Below the pieces are notes generated by a model. That model searched no databases. It worked only from the letters and a program-made list of their open reading frames with translations, and was not told the origin of the DNA. Shown here one piece after another: positions 6,056 to 16,164 of a DNA stretch of 64,000 nucleotides (positions are counted from its first letter, which is position 1; every line of letters starts with the position of its first letter). Made by a program: the position numbers and the translations under genes. This DNA comes from Paenibacillus psychroresistens (GTDB lineage: Bacteria > Bacillota > Bacilli > Paenibacillales > NBRC-103111): contig NZ_CP034235.1 of the NCBI RefSeq assembly GCF_009728935.1, positions 3,510,001-3,574,000 of the forward strand, given 5' to 3'.

Positions 6056-7612
6056 TTAAATCTGCTTGCGATCCAAATGGCGATATTGTATAGCTTCAGC
6101 AAGATGCTGACTCTCTATTGTATCGCTTTCCTCTAAATCGGCAATGGTTAAGGCGATTTTGAGAATGCGGTCATGTGCTCTTACACTTAGTCCGAGTGCA
6201 TCGAAGGCTTGAACCAGCAGCTGCTCGGCATCAGGCTTTAAAGCACAATACTTGCGCAGCAGCCTGCCGGTTAATTCACCGTTAAAGCTTATTCCTCGCG
6301 TTTTATAACGATTTTGCTGCCTCTGATGTGCCATTAAAACCGACTCCAGCATCTGCTTGGAAGATAATTGATTCTCTTTAGTTGTTAAAGAGGCGTAATC
6401 CATTCTAGGTACTTCCACATGTAAATCAATACGATCCAACAACGGGCCAGATATCTTAGCACGATATTGAGTTATTTTCAACGGGCTGCAAATACAGCCA
6501 TGTGCTGGGCTCTCAGAACCATAGTATCCGCAGGGGCAGGGGTTCATCGAAGCTGCAAATATGAAATCAGCTGGGAAGCTAAAGACAGCTCTTGCGCGAG
6601 CAATGGTAACCTGACGATCTTCTAATGGTTGGCGTAAAACCTCGAGCGCATTTCTTGAAAACTCGGGCAGTTCGTCTAAAAAGAGTACGCCGCGATGCGC
6701 TAAACTAACTTCACCCGGTTTAGGAATTGAGCCACCGCCGATTAGCCCGCCAGCTGAGATAGTATGATGAGGAGCACGAAAAGGACGAGCCCGAATAAAT
6801 TGTTTGGATTCATTTAATTGTCCAGCCACTGAATAAATTTTAGTAACCTCTAAGGCTTCATTGTCTTGCATATGAGGCAGAATCGAAGGCAATCGACGCA
6901 CTAACATAGTCTTACCAGAACCAGGGGGTCCAATGAGGATTATATTGTGCATCCCAGCCGCAGCAATCATTAAAGCTCTTTTGGCATGGTGCTGACCGGA
7001 GACATCTGCATAATCGGGGGTATTAAAACTGGCATCTAGCTGGGTTGCATGAGGGTGTTCATTGCGATTAATTAAACCATCTAAATAATTAATGCCGCTA
7101 ATTAAATCATGTTGACATTGCCGAATCTCTTGGAGGTTATGCAGCGGATAGATATGCATTCCTTCTATATAGGAGGCTTCTTCTGCATTCTGTGTGGACA
7201 GTAGGATGTTCCTAATTCCTAAGGTTTTGGCTTGATGTACCATCGATAATACGCCTGGGACGGGTCGAATCACTCCATCAAGCGATAGCTCCCCAATAAT
7301 TAAAGCATTAAGCAAGCTCTCATGCTTGACTTGACCACTTGCTAGAAGAATACCTAGAGCTATCGCCAAATCAAACGAAGCTCCTTCTTTGCGTACATCT
7401 GCTGGCGCCAAGTTAACAGTTATCCGTTCCATCGGGAAGGAGAAACCGCAGTTCTTAATGGCGGCTCGGACTCTTTCCACAGATTCTCTAACTGCTGAAT
7501 CTGGGAGACCTACCAGATTAATTTGCGGTAAACCATTGCTAATATCAACTTCAACGGTAATTAATTGAGCATGAATCCCTTGCACACATGCGCTAAACAC
7601 TTTTCCATACAT
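6056..7612 (-). CDS. comM: ComM/YifB family Mg-chelatase-like AAA+ ATPase
   Basis: 518 residues from ATG 7612 (MYGKVFSA). The SD GGAGGAG sits 11 bases upstream, and a GTG at 7624 directly abuts that SD. Layout: an N-terminal Lon-protease-like domain (VEVDISNGLPQINLVGLPDS), an AAA+ core with Walker A GPPGSGKT and Walker B GVLFLDELPEF, the CPCGYYG cysteine segment, and the MCM/chelatase C-terminal domain. In Gram-negative bacteria ComM is a hexameric helicase that drives branch migration during natural transformation; the firmicute role is less tested. DprA, a transformation protein, is encoded 3 kb away. Its 3' end is duplicated at 4701-4750. Confidence 0.92.
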   Translation of the reverse strand: MYGKVFSACVQGIHAQLITVEVDISNGLPQINLVGLPDSAVRESVERVRAAIKNCGFSFPMERITVNLAPADVRKEGASFDLAIALGILLASGQVKHESLLNALIIGELSLDGVIRPVPGVLSMVHQAKTLGIRNILLSTQNAEEASYIEGMHIYPLHNLQEIRQCQHDLISGINYLDGLINRNEHPHATQLDASFNTPDYADVSGQHHAKRALMIAAAGMHNIILIGPPGSGKTMLVRRLPSILPHMQDNEALEVTKIYSVAGQLNESKQFIRARPFRAPHHTISAGGLIGGGSIPKPGEVSLAHRGVLFLDELPEFSRNALEVLRQPLEDRQVTIARARAVFSFPADFIFAASMNPCPCGYYGSESPAHGCICSPLKITQYRAKISGPLLDRIDLHVEVPRMDYASLTTKENQLSSKQMLESVLMAHQRQQNRYKTRGISFNGELTGRLLRKYCALKPDAEQLLVQAFDALGLSVRAHDRILKIALTIADLEESDTIESQHLAEAIQYRHLDRKQI

Positions 7613-7778
7613 AAAAAAGCACACTCCTCCATAGTAGGTTCACTATTGGATAAGGTGCTTCCTTTTACCAATGTCCATTAAATTTCACTAGCTTATAACA
7701 TTCTATTTCAAGCTTTGATTTTCCTGCTTGGTTAATAAAAACATTTTTGTTGGGAATACTAGGCACGAGGTGAATATA

Positions 7779-8015
7779 ATGAATAATGAACCGTATTTTT
7801 GTCCAAATTGCCGCTCCAATCGTGTGAAATTCAGCTTAATAACCACACACTCCCAAGCTTTTATGAAAAATGCACATGATGGGTCGATTACAGAAATGGC
7901 TGATGATGAGTTTACAGCAAGTATGGACCCAGATATCCAATGCCGAGTTTGTTCTTTTATTGGCAATGAGCTGCGTTTTATTAAACAAGCCGAAAGAGAA
8001 CCCCGTACAATGTAA
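7779..8015 (+). CDS. Small zinc-ribbon-like protein
   Basis: 78 residues from ATG 7779, which has SD GAGGTG 7 bases upstream; an upstream in-frame start at 7728 has none. Two Cys pairs, CPNC (residues ~9-12) and CRVC (~55-58), are spaced as in a zinc ribbon, separated by an acidic middle (MADDEFTASMDPD). Likely a small metal-binding cytosolic protein. Specific function unknown. It is transcribed alone between comM and sucC. Confidence 0.7.
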   Translation: MNNEPYFCPNCRSNRVKFSLITTHSQAFMKNAHDGSITEMADDEFTASMDPDIQCRVCSFIGNELRFIKQAEREPRTM

Positions 8016-8064
8016 TCAAAACGCAGCCTGTACATTTCCTGAACAATGAGAAAAAGCTTCATCA

Positions 8065-8086
8065 ATCTACAAAGTAGATCGTTTTT
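8065..8086 (+). terminator. Possible weak terminator after the zinc-ribbon gene
   Basis: ATCTAC (8065-8070) pairs with GTAGAT (8074-8079) over a 3-base loop and is followed by CGTTTTT. The stem is short and AT-rich, so function is uncertain. Confidence 0.4.
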
Positions 8087-8141
8087 AGCGAAAAATAATG
8101 TTGATTTTACAATAATTTATAAGGAAACTGTCGGATAAACA

Positions 8142-8150
8142 TGATACAAT
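8142..8150 (+). promoter_or_regulatory. Possible extended -10 promoter of sucCD
   Basis: TGATACAAT at 8142-8150 fits an extended -10 (TGnTATAAT with one mismatch). No good -35 lies 16-18 bases upstream. It sits 82 bases before sucC, so the leader would be about 70 bases long. Confidence 0.4.
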
Positions 8151-8231
8151 TATAAAGGTTTATTGAGCGGAACGTAGATTTCCGCTTTTTGCATGGGCTA
8201 TAAAGACATTTTGATAGGAGGAAGTTATACA

Positions 8232-9401
8232 ATGAACATCCATGAGTATCAAGGAAAAGCAGTCCTTAAGCAATATGGAGTCAACGTTCCTAATGGAATA
8301 GTTGCCTTTTCCGTTGAAGAAGCTGTTCAAGCAGCAGAAAAGCTAGGCACGAAGATTGTTGTTGTTAAAGCACAGATTCATGCGGGTGGTCGTGGTAAAG
8401 CAGGCGGCGTTAAAGTTGCGAAGAGCTTAGATGAAGTCCGTACATATGCGGGTGAGATTCTTGGTAAGATCTTGGTCACACACCAAACGGGTCCTGAAGG
8501 TAAAGAAGTAAAACGTTTATTGATTGAAGAAGGCTGCGATATTAAAAAAGAATATTATCTAGGTGTAGTTGTAGATCGTGGCACAGGTTCAGTAGTTGTG
8601 ATGGCTTCGGAAGAAGGCGGCATGGATATTGAAGAGGTTGCGGCGCACAGCCCAGAGAAAATTATTAAGGAAATCGTCGATCCGGCTATCGGTTTACAAG
8701 CCTTTCAAGCACGTAAGCTAGCTTATGCGATTAACATACCTAATGAAATGATCAACAAAGCAGTTAAGCTTATTCTTTCCGTTTACACAGCGTTCGTGGA
8801 GAAGGATTGCTCAATTCTAGAAATCAATCCGATGGTAGTTACAGGCGGCGGCGATGTCATGGCATTGGATGCTAAGCTGAATTTTGATTCTAATGCTTTG
8901 TACCGTCGTAAAGATATTGTTGAGCTTCGCGATCTAGAAGAAGAAGATGCTAAAGAAATTGAAGCTTCCAAATATGATTTAAGCTATATCGCATTAGATG
9001 GCAACATCGGCTGTATGGTTAACGGAGCAGGACTGGCTATGGCCACAATGGATATTATCAATCATTACGGCGGAGAACCCGCTAATTTCCTTGACGTAGG
9101 GGGCGGCGCTACAACAGAGAAAGTTACAGAAGCTTTCAAAATCATTCTGTCTGATGCGAAGGTTAAAGGGATTTTTATTAATATTTTCGGTGGTATTATG
9201 CGTTGTGACGTTATTGCAAATGGTGTGGTTGAAGCAGCTAAACAAGTTGGCTTAGATCGTCCTTTGGTTGTTCGTCTTGAAGGCACTAACGTGGTACTTG
9301 GTAAGAAGATTATTAATGAGTCAGGACTTAATATTATTACTGCTGACTCCATGGCAGACGGTGCTCAGAAGATCGTTGATGAAGTTAAAAAAATTAGTTA
9401 A
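8232..9401 (+). CDS. sucC: Succinate-CoA ligase, ADP-forming, beta subunit
   Basis: Beta subunit of succinyl-CoA synthetase (TCA cycle), carrying the ATP-grasp nucleotide-binding domain. 389 residues from ATG 8232 ([17 protein letters not shown]) behind SD AGGAGGA; an upstream in-frame start adds only unrelated residues. Visible: the N-terminal ATP-grasp region with [16 protein letters not shown], the LEINPMV metal-site segment, and the C-terminal ligase domain ([23 protein letters not shown]-like [11 protein letters not shown]). It is followed 29 bases later by sucD, as in Bacillus. Confidence 0.97.
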   Translation: MNIHEYQGKAVLKQYGVNVPNGIVAFSVEEAVQAAEKLGTKIVVVKAQIHAGGRGKAGGVKVAKSLDEVRTYAGEILGKILVTHQTGPEGKEVKRLLIEEGCDIKKEYYLGVVVDRGTGSVVVMASEEGGMDIEEVAAHSPEKIIKEIVDPAIGLQAFQARKLAYAINIPNEMINKAVKLILSVYTAFVEKDCSILEINPMVVTGGGDVMALDAKLNFDSNALYRRKDIVELRDLEEEDAKEIEASKYDLSYIALDGNIGCMVNGAGLAMATMDIINHYGGEPANFLDVGGGATTEKVTEAFKIILSDAKVKGIFINIFGGIMRCDVIANGVVEAAKQVGLDRPLVVRLEGTNVVLGKKIINESGLNIITADSMADGAQKIVDEVKKIS

Positions 9402-9430
9402 TGAAACCAATAAAGGGTGTGAAATAACTC

Positions 9431-10363
9431 ATGAGTATATTAGTCAACAAAAATACAAAGGTCATCACACAAGGGATAACAGGAGCAACTGGCTTGTTCC
9501 ATACCAAAGGTGGATTGGACTACGGAACACAAATGGTAGGCGGTGTTACACCTGGTAAAGGTGGGACTACAGTTGATATTACATTGGAGAACGGTACAGT
9601 TGCTAAGCTTCCTGTTTATAATACGGTTGCTGATGCAGTTGCAGGTACAGGCGCTAACGCTTCTGTAATCTATGTTCCTCCAGCATTTGCTGCGGATGCG
9701 ATTCTTGAAGCTATTGATGCCGATTTAGATTTGGTTATCTGTATCACAGAAGGTATTCCAGTACTTGATATGGTTAAAGTTAAACGGTATTTAGAAGGAA
9801 AACGTACGGTACTAATCGGACCTAACTGTCCGGGCGTAATTACACCAGGTGAATGCAAAATTGGTATCATGCCAGGCTACATTCATACTCCAGGACATGT
9901 TGGCGTTGTTTCCCGTAGTGGAACTTTAACATATGAAGCAGTACATCAATTGACTACTCGTGGTATTGGACAATCATCAGCTGTTGGTATTGGTGGAGAT
10001 CCTGTAAAAGGATCAGAATTCATTGATATTCTAAGCAGATTTAATGACGATCCAGACACTTACGCAGTAATCATGATTGGTGAAATTGGCGGAACTGCTG
10101 AAGAAGAAGCTGCTGAATGGGTTAAAGCTAATATGACGAAGCCTGTAGTTGGCTTTATCGGTGGTAAAACAGCTCCAGAAGGCAAGCGTATGGGGCATGC
10201 TGGTGCCATTATCTCAGGCGGTAAAGGAACAGCTGCTGAGAAAATATCAACTTTAGAAGCTTGTGGTATCCGCGTTGCGGCAACTCCATCCGAAATGGGC
10301 TCAACTCTTGTTGCTGTTCTTGAAGCACAAGGCCTATTAGAGAAATGTATAACGGTTAAGTAA
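9431..10363 (+). CDS. sucD: Succinate-CoA ligase, alpha subunit
   Basis: Alpha subunit of succinyl-CoA synthetase; binds CoA and carries the phosphohistidine. 310 residues. The N-terminal CoA-binding Rossmann part shows [15 protein letters not shown] and the GxTPGKGG turn. The catalytic His is His256 in [22 protein letters not shown] and GIGGDPVKG are further family blocks. Forms a two-gene operon with sucC; a terminator follows directly. Confidence 0.97.
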   Translation: MSILVNKNTKVITQGITGATGLFHTKGGLDYGTQMVGGVTPGKGGTTVDITLENGTVAKLPVYNTVADAVAGTGANASVIYVPPAFAADAILEAIDADLDLVICITEGIPVLDMVKVKRYLEGKRTVLIGPNCPGVITPGECKIGIMPGYIHTPGHVGVVSRSGTLTYEAVHQLTTRGIGQSSAVGIGGDPVKGSEFIDILSRFNDDPDTYAVIMIGEIGGTAEEEAAEWVKANMTKPVVGFIGGKTAPEGKRMGHAGAIISGGKGTAAEKISTLEACGIRVAATPSEMGSTLVAVLEAQGLLEKCITVK

Positions 10364-10400
10364 GCTTAGCCATTAATTGAATAACCCTGAATAGGTAAGC

Positions 10401-10442
10401 AACCTTTCATTTCCGCTCTGCGGATTTGGAGGGTTTTTTGTT
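10401..10442 (+). terminator. Intrinsic terminator of sucCD
   Basis: Two stacked stems: AACCTTTC with GGAGGGTT (two G-T wobbles) outside, CCGC with GCGG around a TCT loop inside, followed by a six-T run. Confidence 0.85.
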
Positions 10443-10479
10443 TTTCTAGACTCAATTAAAAAAAGGAGCGGATAGTAAG

Positions 10480-11577
10480 ATGAACCCAAGGATGATTTTA
10501 TTTGCTTTACATGAGATGAATGAGATAGGTTGGATCACGATCCTCAAAATTACACAATTTTATACGGATTTAAAGGGAGTCCTTAATGCTAAGCCATCCG
10601 AGCTTACACGTTTAGGAATTAGAGCTAAACAAGCCCAAACGATATGTGATAACTTAAATGAGGATTTTGTTAATGGAAAATTGTCCGCCTATGAACGGCA
10701 AGGTGTGCAAATCCTGACGATTTATGACGAAGAATATCCAACCATGCTGTGGCATACCGCAGAACCGCCATGGGTGCTTTACTGTAAAGGAAATTTGGAT
10801 TTATTGCTGAACCCGTTAATCGCTATAGTAGGAACTAGAGTACCTACGGTTTATGGGAAGAATGTTGCACAGCAGTTCGGTGAAGATTTGGCTCGGGCTG
10901 GGTTTACCGTTGTTAGTGGATTAGCTCGAGGTATTGATAGCTGTGCTCATATTGGAGCGCTCAAGCAACAAGCAAGCACGATTGCTATTCTGGGCAGCGG
11001 CGTAGATGTCGTTTATCCTCCAGAGAATGGATCGCTCTATCGTGAGATAGCCAGCAAAGGCTTGCTTATTAGCGAATTTCCGCTCGGTACACCAGCGTTG
11101 CCTGGATTATTCCCCCTAAGAAACCGGATTATATCTGGATTAAGCCTAGGGACATTAGTCGTTGAAGCAGCGCTAAAGAGTGGATCCATCATTACAGCTC
11201 ATCAAGCTATTGATGAAGGCAGAGATGTTTTTATCATCCCAGGCCCGATTAATTCACCTAAAAGCCAAGGGGTATTCACTTTAATGAAAAGTGGTGCTAA
11301 GATCGTTATCTGTCCAGAGGATATTTTTGATGAATATAAGCATTTTATAGAGATTGAAAAAACATATTTTGGCAATGCTAATGACAATCCAACACAAGCT
11401 GTATATAATGCAGATGAACAACAAATCATCGATATTTTGGTACTTGCACCTGCCACATTTGACTCTCTATTAGAAGAAACACAAACTAATTTTGGACATT
11501 TGCATACAATTCTGTTATCTTTGGTAATGAAATTAGCGATTAACCAGCTTCCCGGTTCTATATATAGTATTCGTTAA
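10480..11577 (+). CDS. dprA: DNA-processing protein DprA
   Basis: Binds single-stranded DNA and loads RecA during natural transformation. 365 residues with an N-terminal SAM-like helical part, the Rossmann-like DprA domain (AIVGTRVPTVYG, VVSGLARGIDSCAH around residues 143-157, AILGSGVDVVYPPEN, FPLRNRIISGLS) and a C-terminal winged-helix-like region (residues ~305-365). SD AAGGAGCG lies upstream. topA follows in 45 bases, as in Bacillus (smf-topA). With comM nearby, two transformation-related genes lie within 5 kb. Competence itself cannot be judged from this window. Confidence 0.95.
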   Translation: MNPRMILFALHEMNEIGWITILKITQFYTDLKGVLNAKPSELTRLGIRAKQAQTICDNLNEDFVNGKLSAYERQGVQILTIYDEEYPTMLWHTAEPPWVLYCKGNLDLLLNPLIAIVGTRVPTVYGKNVAQQFGEDLARAGFTVVSGLARGIDSCAHIGALKQQASTIAILGSGVDVVYPPENGSLYREIASKGLLISEFPLGTPALPGLFPLRNRIISGLSLGTLVVEAALKSGSIITAHQAIDEGRDVFIIPGPINSPKSQGVFTLMKSGAKIVICPEDIFDEYKHFIEIEKTYFGNANDNPTQAVYNADEQQIIDILVLAPATFDSLLEETQTNFGHLHTILLSLVMKLAINQLPGSIYSIR

Positions 11578-11622
11578 ACCAAATTATATCTATTTGCATA
11601 AAGGAAGGGAGGAAGATACATT

Positions 11623-13719
11623 ATGGCAGACTCACTAGTCATCGTGGAATCACCCGCTAAAGCGAAAACGATCGGTAAATATTTAGGCAGCAAATACATC
11701 GTAAAAGCATCAATGGGTCATATTCGTGATCTTCCAAAAAGTCAGATTGGCGTCGAAGTCAAGAATAACTTTGAACCCAAATATATTACCATTCGTGGTA
11801 AAGGCTCGATTTTGAAGGAAATTAAAGATGCAGCTAAACGTGTGAAGAATGTCTATCTTGCAGCCGATCCGGATCGTGAAGGGGAAGCAATTGCCTGGCA
11901 TTTGGCGCATTACCTAGATTTAGAAGTAGGCGAGCCTTGCCGAGTTGTTTTTAATGAAATTACGAAGCAAGCAGTAAAGGATGCCTTTAAAAACCCGCGT
12001 CCAATCAATTTGGATTTGGTTAATGCCCAGCAAGCTAGACGTATCCTAGATCGTTTAGTGGGTTACAAAATCAGTCCATTGCTATGGAAAAAGGTTAAAA
12101 AGGGGCTTTCTGCAGGTCGTGTTCAATCCGTTACCGTTAAAATGATCTACGATCGTGAGCATGAGATCAACGAGTTCATTCCAGAGGAATACTGGTCCAT
12201 TACAGCTCAGCTTCTTGCTGGTACAACGGCATTTGAGGCTAAATTCCATGCCATGAACAAGGATAAAAAAGAACTACATACCGAAGCGGAAGTGCAAGTA
12301 ATTCTTGACTCTATCCTTAATGCTGACTTTCTGGTTAGTGAAGTTAAGGAAAAAGAACGTTTACGTAATCCTTCGGCACCATTTATTACAAGTACCTTAC
12401 AGCAGGAAGCGGCAAGAAAGCTTAATTTCCGAGCAGCTAAGACGATGTCTGTTGCTCAGCAGCTTTACGAAGGGATTGACCTTGGCAAAGAAGGAACAGT
12501 CGGTTTAATTACCTATATGCGTACAGATTCGACGCGGATTTCTCCAATTGCTCAAGAAGAAGCCAAGGAGTTCATTATCCAGAAATATGGCCCTAGCTAT
12601 GCACCGGAAACACCGCGAGTTTATTCGAAAAAAGCTGTAAACGCACAAGAAGCTCATGAAGCAATTCGCCCGAGCTCTGTATTAAGAGAGCCAGATGAAG
12701 TCAAAAGCTTTTTGACCAAGGATCAGCATCGCTTATACAAGCTTGTTTGGGAACGCTTTGTTTCTAGCCAAATGACTTCCGCCATCTTAGATACAATGAC
12801 CATAGATTTTGCTGTTGGGGATGCAACGTTTCGCTCTGTTGGTTCTAAAATGAAATTTCCAGGATTTATGAAGATATATGTTGAAGGTAATGATGATGGG
12901 ACTACAGATGAAGACCGTCTGCTTCCGCCATTGAAAGAAGGCAATAAAGTTGAAAAGACGGATATCTTACCGAAGCAGCATTTTACACAGCCTCCTCCGC
13001 GGTATACGGAAGCAAGATTGGTTCGTGCTTTGGAAGAAATGGGTATCGGACGTCCAAGTACGTATGCTCCAACTCTAGAAACCGTTCAAAAGCGTGGTTA
13101 TGTAGCTTTAGAGGAAAAGAAGTTTATTCCAACGGAGCTAGGCGAATTAGTTATTGAGCTAATGATCGAATTTTTTCCGGAGATCCTCGATGTTGCCTTT
13201 ACCGCACAGATGGAAGAAGAGCTGGATAACGTTGGCGAGGGCAAAGAAAATTGGGTGAAAGTGCTCGAAACCTTCTATGAAACCTTCGAAAAGCGCTTGG
13301 AATTTGCCGAAGAAGAAATGAAGGAAATCGAGATAAAAGATGAAGTATCCGATGAGCTTTGCGAAAAGTGCGAAATGCCGATGGTTTACAAGATGGGTCG
13401 CTTTGGCAAATTCCTCGCATGCTCTGGTTTCCCTAATTGCCGAAACACAAAGCCGATTATTAAAGACATTGGCGTTACTTGCCCTAAATGTAAGGAAGGT
13501 CATATTGTCGAACGCCGCAGTAAAAAAGGCAGAGTGTTTTTTGGCTGTAATCTTTATCCGGGCTGTGATTTTGTATCCTGGGATCGACCGGTCGATAAGC
13601 CGTGCCCGCAATGTGGATCCATGCTTATTCAAAAAACCAATAAGAGCGGTACTCATATTCAATGCGTCGAGTGTGACTTTAAAGAAGAAAAAGAAGATTT
13701 GGATGAAGCAGCAGAATAA
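11623..13719 (+). CDS. topA: DNA topoisomerase I (type IA)
   Basis: Relaxes negative supercoils. 698 residues. The Toprim domain is at the N-terminus ([16 protein letters not shown]; acidic [13 protein letters not shown]). The catalytic tyrosine is Tyr298 in [12 protein letters not shown]. The C-terminal region has three four-cysteine zinc elements, starting near residues 580 (CEKC...CSGFPNC), 619 (CPKC...CNLYPGC) and 660 (CPQC...CVEC). Length is typical for firmicutes. The SD AGGGAGG lies 12 bases upstream. A hairpin terminator follows, separating it from trmFO. Confidence 0.97.
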   Translation: MADSLVIVESPAKAKTIGKYLGSKYIVKASMGHIRDLPKSQIGVEVKNNFEPKYITIRGKGSILKEIKDAAKRVKNVYLAADPDREGEAIAWHLAHYLDLEVGEPCRVVFNEITKQAVKDAFKNPRPINLDLVNAQQARRILDRLVGYKISPLLWKKVKKGLSAGRVQSVTVKMIYDREHEINEFIPEEYWSITAQLLAGTTAFEAKFHAMNKDKKELHTEAEVQVILDSILNADFLVSEVKEKERLRNPSAPFITSTLQQEAARKLNFRAAKTMSVAQQLYEGIDLGKEGTVGLITYMRTDSTRISPIAQEEAKEFIIQKYGPSYAPETPRVYSKKAVNAQEAHEAIRPSSVLREPDEVKSFLTKDQHRLYKLVWERFVSSQMTSAILDTMTIDFAVGDATFRSVGSKMKFPGFMKIYVEGNDDGTTDEDRLLPPLKEGNKVEKTDILPKQHFTQPPPRYTEARLVRALEEMGIGRPSTYAPTLETVQKRGYVALEEKKFIPTELGELVIELMIEFFPEILDVAFTAQMEEELDNVGEGKENWVKVLETFYETFEKRLEFAEEEMKEIEIKDEVSDELCEKCEMPMVYKMGRFGKFLACSGFPNCRNTKPIIKDIGVTCPKCKEGHIVERRSKKGRVFFGCNLYPGCDFVSWDRPVDKPCPQCGSMLIQKTNKSGTHIQCVECDFKEEKEDLDEAAE

Positions 13720-13740
13720 ATTATTGAATAGCATTCATAT

Positions 13741-13770
13741 AAAACTAAGTTCTTTAGGGAGCTTAGTTTT
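13741..13770 (+). terminator. Hairpin after topA, probable terminator
   Basis: AAAACTAAG (13741-13749) pairs with CTTAGTTTT (13762-13770); four more weak pairs (TTCT/GGAG) extend inward. The T run is part of the stem and only a few T follow, so termination may be partial. Confidence 0.6.
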
Positions 13771-13782
13771 GACTTTGTAGAC

Positions 13783-13825
13783 TTATGCTTACGAAAAAAG
13801 TTTTCATACGAAAACTCTAAGGAGG
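13783..13825 (+). promoter_or_regulatory. Leader element (ATGCTTACGA + hairpin) of trmFO
   Basis: ATGCTTACGA at 13785-13794, then AGTTTTC (13799-13805) pairing with GAAAACT (13810-13816) over ATAC, then AAGGAGG at 13819-13825. It is one of five similar leaders in this window (see hslU, tsf, rseP, polC). Function unknown; its place next to the SD suggests control of translation initiation or RNA stability. Confidence 0.65.
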
Positions 13826-13832
13826 AAAAATC

Positions 13833-15152
13833 ATGTCAGATATTCAAAGAGTTACTGTAATTGGAGCTGGGCTCGCGGGCAGCGAAGCGGTATGGCAGAT
13901 TGCAAAACAAGGGGTACCCGTTACTTTGTATGAAATGCGGCCAGTGCGTAAAACGCCGGCTCATATAACCGACCAATTCGCTGAGCTCGTTTGCAGCAAT
14001 TCCTTGCGTGCCAATGGACTTACTAATGCAGTTGGGGTATTGAAGGAAGAAATGCGACAAATGGATTCGTTAATTATGGCATGTGCAGACGAGCATGCCG
14101 TACCAGCTGGCGGGGCGTTGGCTGTCGATCGTGATGGATTTTCTGGAGCAGTGACAGCGAAATTGCGCAATCACCCTCTAATTGAAGTACGAAATGAAGA
14201 ATTACTGGAGTTACCTGAAGGGATTACCGTTGTGGCAACAGGACCATTAACCTCTCCTGATTTGTCTGCGACCCTCCAAAAGTTAATGGGTGAAGAATAT
14301 TTATACTTCTATGATGCGGCCGCTCCCATAGTGGAGAAGGATTCCATTGATATGAGCAAGGTTTACTTGGCATCTCGTTATGATAAAGGCGAAGCAGCGT
14401 ATATAAATTGCCCGATGACCGAGGAAGAGTTCACTATTTTCCATGATGCTTTAATTGCTGCTGAGGTTGCCCCGATAAAGGAATTTGAGAAAGAAATTTA
14501 TTTTGATGGCTGTATGCCGATCGAAGTGATGGCAAGCCGTGGTAAGCAAACCGTGCTTTTTGGCCCTATGAAGCCAGTTGGCTTAATAAATCCACATACG
14601 GGTAAGCTACCACATGCCGTTGTTCAATTAAGACAAGATAATGCAGCGGGTACGTTATATAATTTAGTTGGCTTTCAAACCCATCTTAAATGGGGAGAAC
14701 AGAAAAAAGTATTCGGTTTGATTCCTGGTTTGGAGAATGCTGAATTTGTGCGATATGGTGTCATGCACCGCAATACCTTTATTAACTCACCTAGAAAGCT
14801 TCAACCGACTTATCAGTTTAAGGGCAAGGATCAGCTGTTTTTTGCTGGACAAATGACTGGAGTAGAAGGTTATGTTGAATCGGCTGCGTCTGGTTTAATT
14901 GCTGGACTTAATGCTGGACGTTTGGCAAGGGGGTTGGACTGTTTACTTTTCCCTGCTGAAACGGCACTTGGCGGAATGGCGAATTATATTACAACTGCGG
15001 ATCCTGATCATTTTCAACCGATGAATGCCAATTTCGGTCTTTTTCCGCCTTTAGGAGAACGCGTTCGCAGCAAAAAACTGAAAAATGAGGCTTTGGCTGA
15101 GCGAGCTATCCTAGCCATCCAAAGCTTTGCCACCACGCACGGGGTGAAATGA
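13833..15152 (+). CDS. trmFO: tRNA (uracil-5-)-methyltransferase, folate/FAD-dependent
   Basis: Makes m5U54 in the tRNA T-loop with methylenetetrahydrofolate as carbon donor and FADH2 as reductant. 439 residues; FAD-binding Rossmann motif [14 protein letters not shown] at residues ~9-22; conserved [20 protein letters not shown] and the C-terminal [18 protein letters not shown] block. Length is typical. Start ATG 13833 has a strong SD (AAGGAGG) immediately after the leader hairpin. Ends 1 base before xerC, so the two are co-expressed. Called gid in older annotation. Confidence 0.97.
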   Translation: MSDIQRVTVIGAGLAGSEAVWQIAKQGVPVTLYEMRPVRKTPAHITDQFAELVCSNSLRANGLTNAVGVLKEEMRQMDSLIMACADEHAVPAGGALAVDRDGFSGAVTAKLRNHPLIEVRNEELLELPEGITVVATGPLTSPDLSATLQKLMGEEYLYFYDAAAPIVEKDSIDMSKVYLASRYDKGEAAYINCPMTEEEFTIFHDALIAAEVAPIKEFEKEIYFDGCMPIEVMASRGKQTVLFGPMKPVGLINPHTGKLPHAVVQLRQDNAAGTLYNLVGFQTHLKWGEQKKVFGLIPGLENAEFVRYGVMHRNTFINSPRKLQPTYQFKGKDQLFFAGQMTGVEGYVESAASGLIAGLNAGRLARGLDCLLFPAETALGGMANYITTADPDHFQPMNANFGLFPPLGERVRSKKLKNEALAERAILAIQSFATTHGVK

Positions 15153-15153
15153 G

Positions 15154-16047
15154 ATGAAAAATGATTTTTTAGTTGAAGGCTTTATGCATTACCTTCATGC
15201 TGAAAAGAATTGCTCTGAACATACGCTGCAAAATTACTCCAAAGACATCATGCAATTTATGGAGTTTATCGAAAAGCAGAAGATAGATGATTTTCTTGAG
15301 GTCAATTATTTAAATGTACGGACGTATCTTGCCAAATTAAATGAACAACAATATGCTAAACGCAGTGTGGCAAGAAAGCTTTCTTCCATGCGTTCTTTCT
15401 ATCTCTATTTGCTAAGGGAAGGCATACTAAAGGTGAGCCCGTTTAGTTATATTAAAACTCCTAAACAGGATAAGAAGCTGCCACAGTTTATGTATGTAGA
15501 GCAAATGAAAGCCATGCTGGAAGCACCAGATACCTCAACCCCTCTAGGGCTTCGTGATCAGGCATTAATGGAAACCCTTTATGCGAGTGGCATGCGGGTG
15601 AGTGAATTGGTACAATTAGATTTAGCATCTGTTGATTTAGATAACGGCATAGCCTTAGTTTTTGGTAAAGGGTCTATGGAGCGATATGTTCCACTTGGAG
15701 AACATGCTATCCAAGCTATCCAAGCATATCTGCAGCTTAGCCGTGCACTTCTTCTGCATCATAAAGATGAGAAAGCACTCTTCTTGAATTATACCGGCGG
15801 AAGATTAACAGATCGAAGCATAAGACGAGTTATTGATAAATATATTATGCAGTTAGCGACTCTAAATCATGTCAGTCCTCATACGTTCAGGCATACTTTT
15901 GCAACACATATGCTTGAGGCGGGGGCAGACTTGCGCTCAGTACAGGAGCTGCTAGGGCATGTTAATTTATCCACTACTCAAATTTACACCCATGTAACGA
16001 AGGATCATTTACAAACGGTCTATAACAAAGCCCATCCACGAGCCTAA
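15154..16047 (+). CDS. xerC: Tyrosine recombinase XerC (CodV type)
   Basis: Site-specific recombinase that resolves chromosome dimers at dif with XerD. 297 residues: SAM-like N-terminal core-binding domain (ENCSEHTLQNYSKDIMQF), then the catalytic domain with Arg in ASGMRVSELVQL, HTFRHTFATHML and LGHVNLSTTQIYTHV holding the His-Arg, His and nucleophile Tyr. Order trmFO-xerC-hslV-hslU equals gid-codV-codW-codX of Bacillus, so this is the chromosomal housekeeping recombinase and not a phage integrase. Confidence 0.95.
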   Translation: MKNDFLVEGFMHYLHAEKNCSEHTLQNYSKDIMQFMEFIEKQKIDDFLEVNYLNVRTYLAKLNEQQYAKRSVARKLSSMRSFYLYLLREGILKVSPFSYIKTPKQDKKLPQFMYVEQMKAMLEAPDTSTPLGLRDQALMETLYASGMRVSELVQLDLASVDLDNGIALVFGKGSMERYVPLGEHAIQAIQAYLQLSRALLLHHKDEKALFLNYTGGRLTDRSIRRVIDKYIMQLATLNHVSPHTFRHTFATHMLEAGADLRSVQELLGHVNLSTTQIYTHVTKDHLQTVYNKAHPRA

Positions 16048-16055
16048 ATTTGTTA

Positions 16056-16098
16056 AATTCTAAGAAAGTTTAATTATGATTATACTGATCTTAGAATT
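16056..16098 (+). repeat. Inverted repeat between xerC and hslV
   Basis: AATTCTAAG (16056-16064) and CTTAGAATT (16090-16098) are exact inverted repeats with a 25-base loop. No T run follows, so it does not look like a standard terminator. Possible regulatory or structural site in the xerC-hslV gap. Confidence 0.4.
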
Positions 16099-16164
16099 CA
16101 GGACAAACGCCGACTTAAAAGATGGCATAGTAGTTTATCCTTGTTAAAGTAAAGGAGCTAACCC

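Noticed and set aside
4701..6097. Calling the 1.3-kb interval a complete mobile element
   Set aside because: No integrase, transposase or terminal inverted repeats are present; only the 36-bp direct repeat supports it, so it is listed as a scar and not as an element.
13159..13734. Long open frame (191 codons) on the minus strand opposite topA
   Set aside because: Fully antisense to the conserved 3' part of topA, no SD, protein is Phe/Lys-biased as expected from reversed acidic coding sequence.
15154..16047. xerC as an integrase of a genomic island
   Set aside because: Gene order trmFO-xerC-hslVU is the conserved chromosomal codV locus, so it is the housekeeping recombinase.
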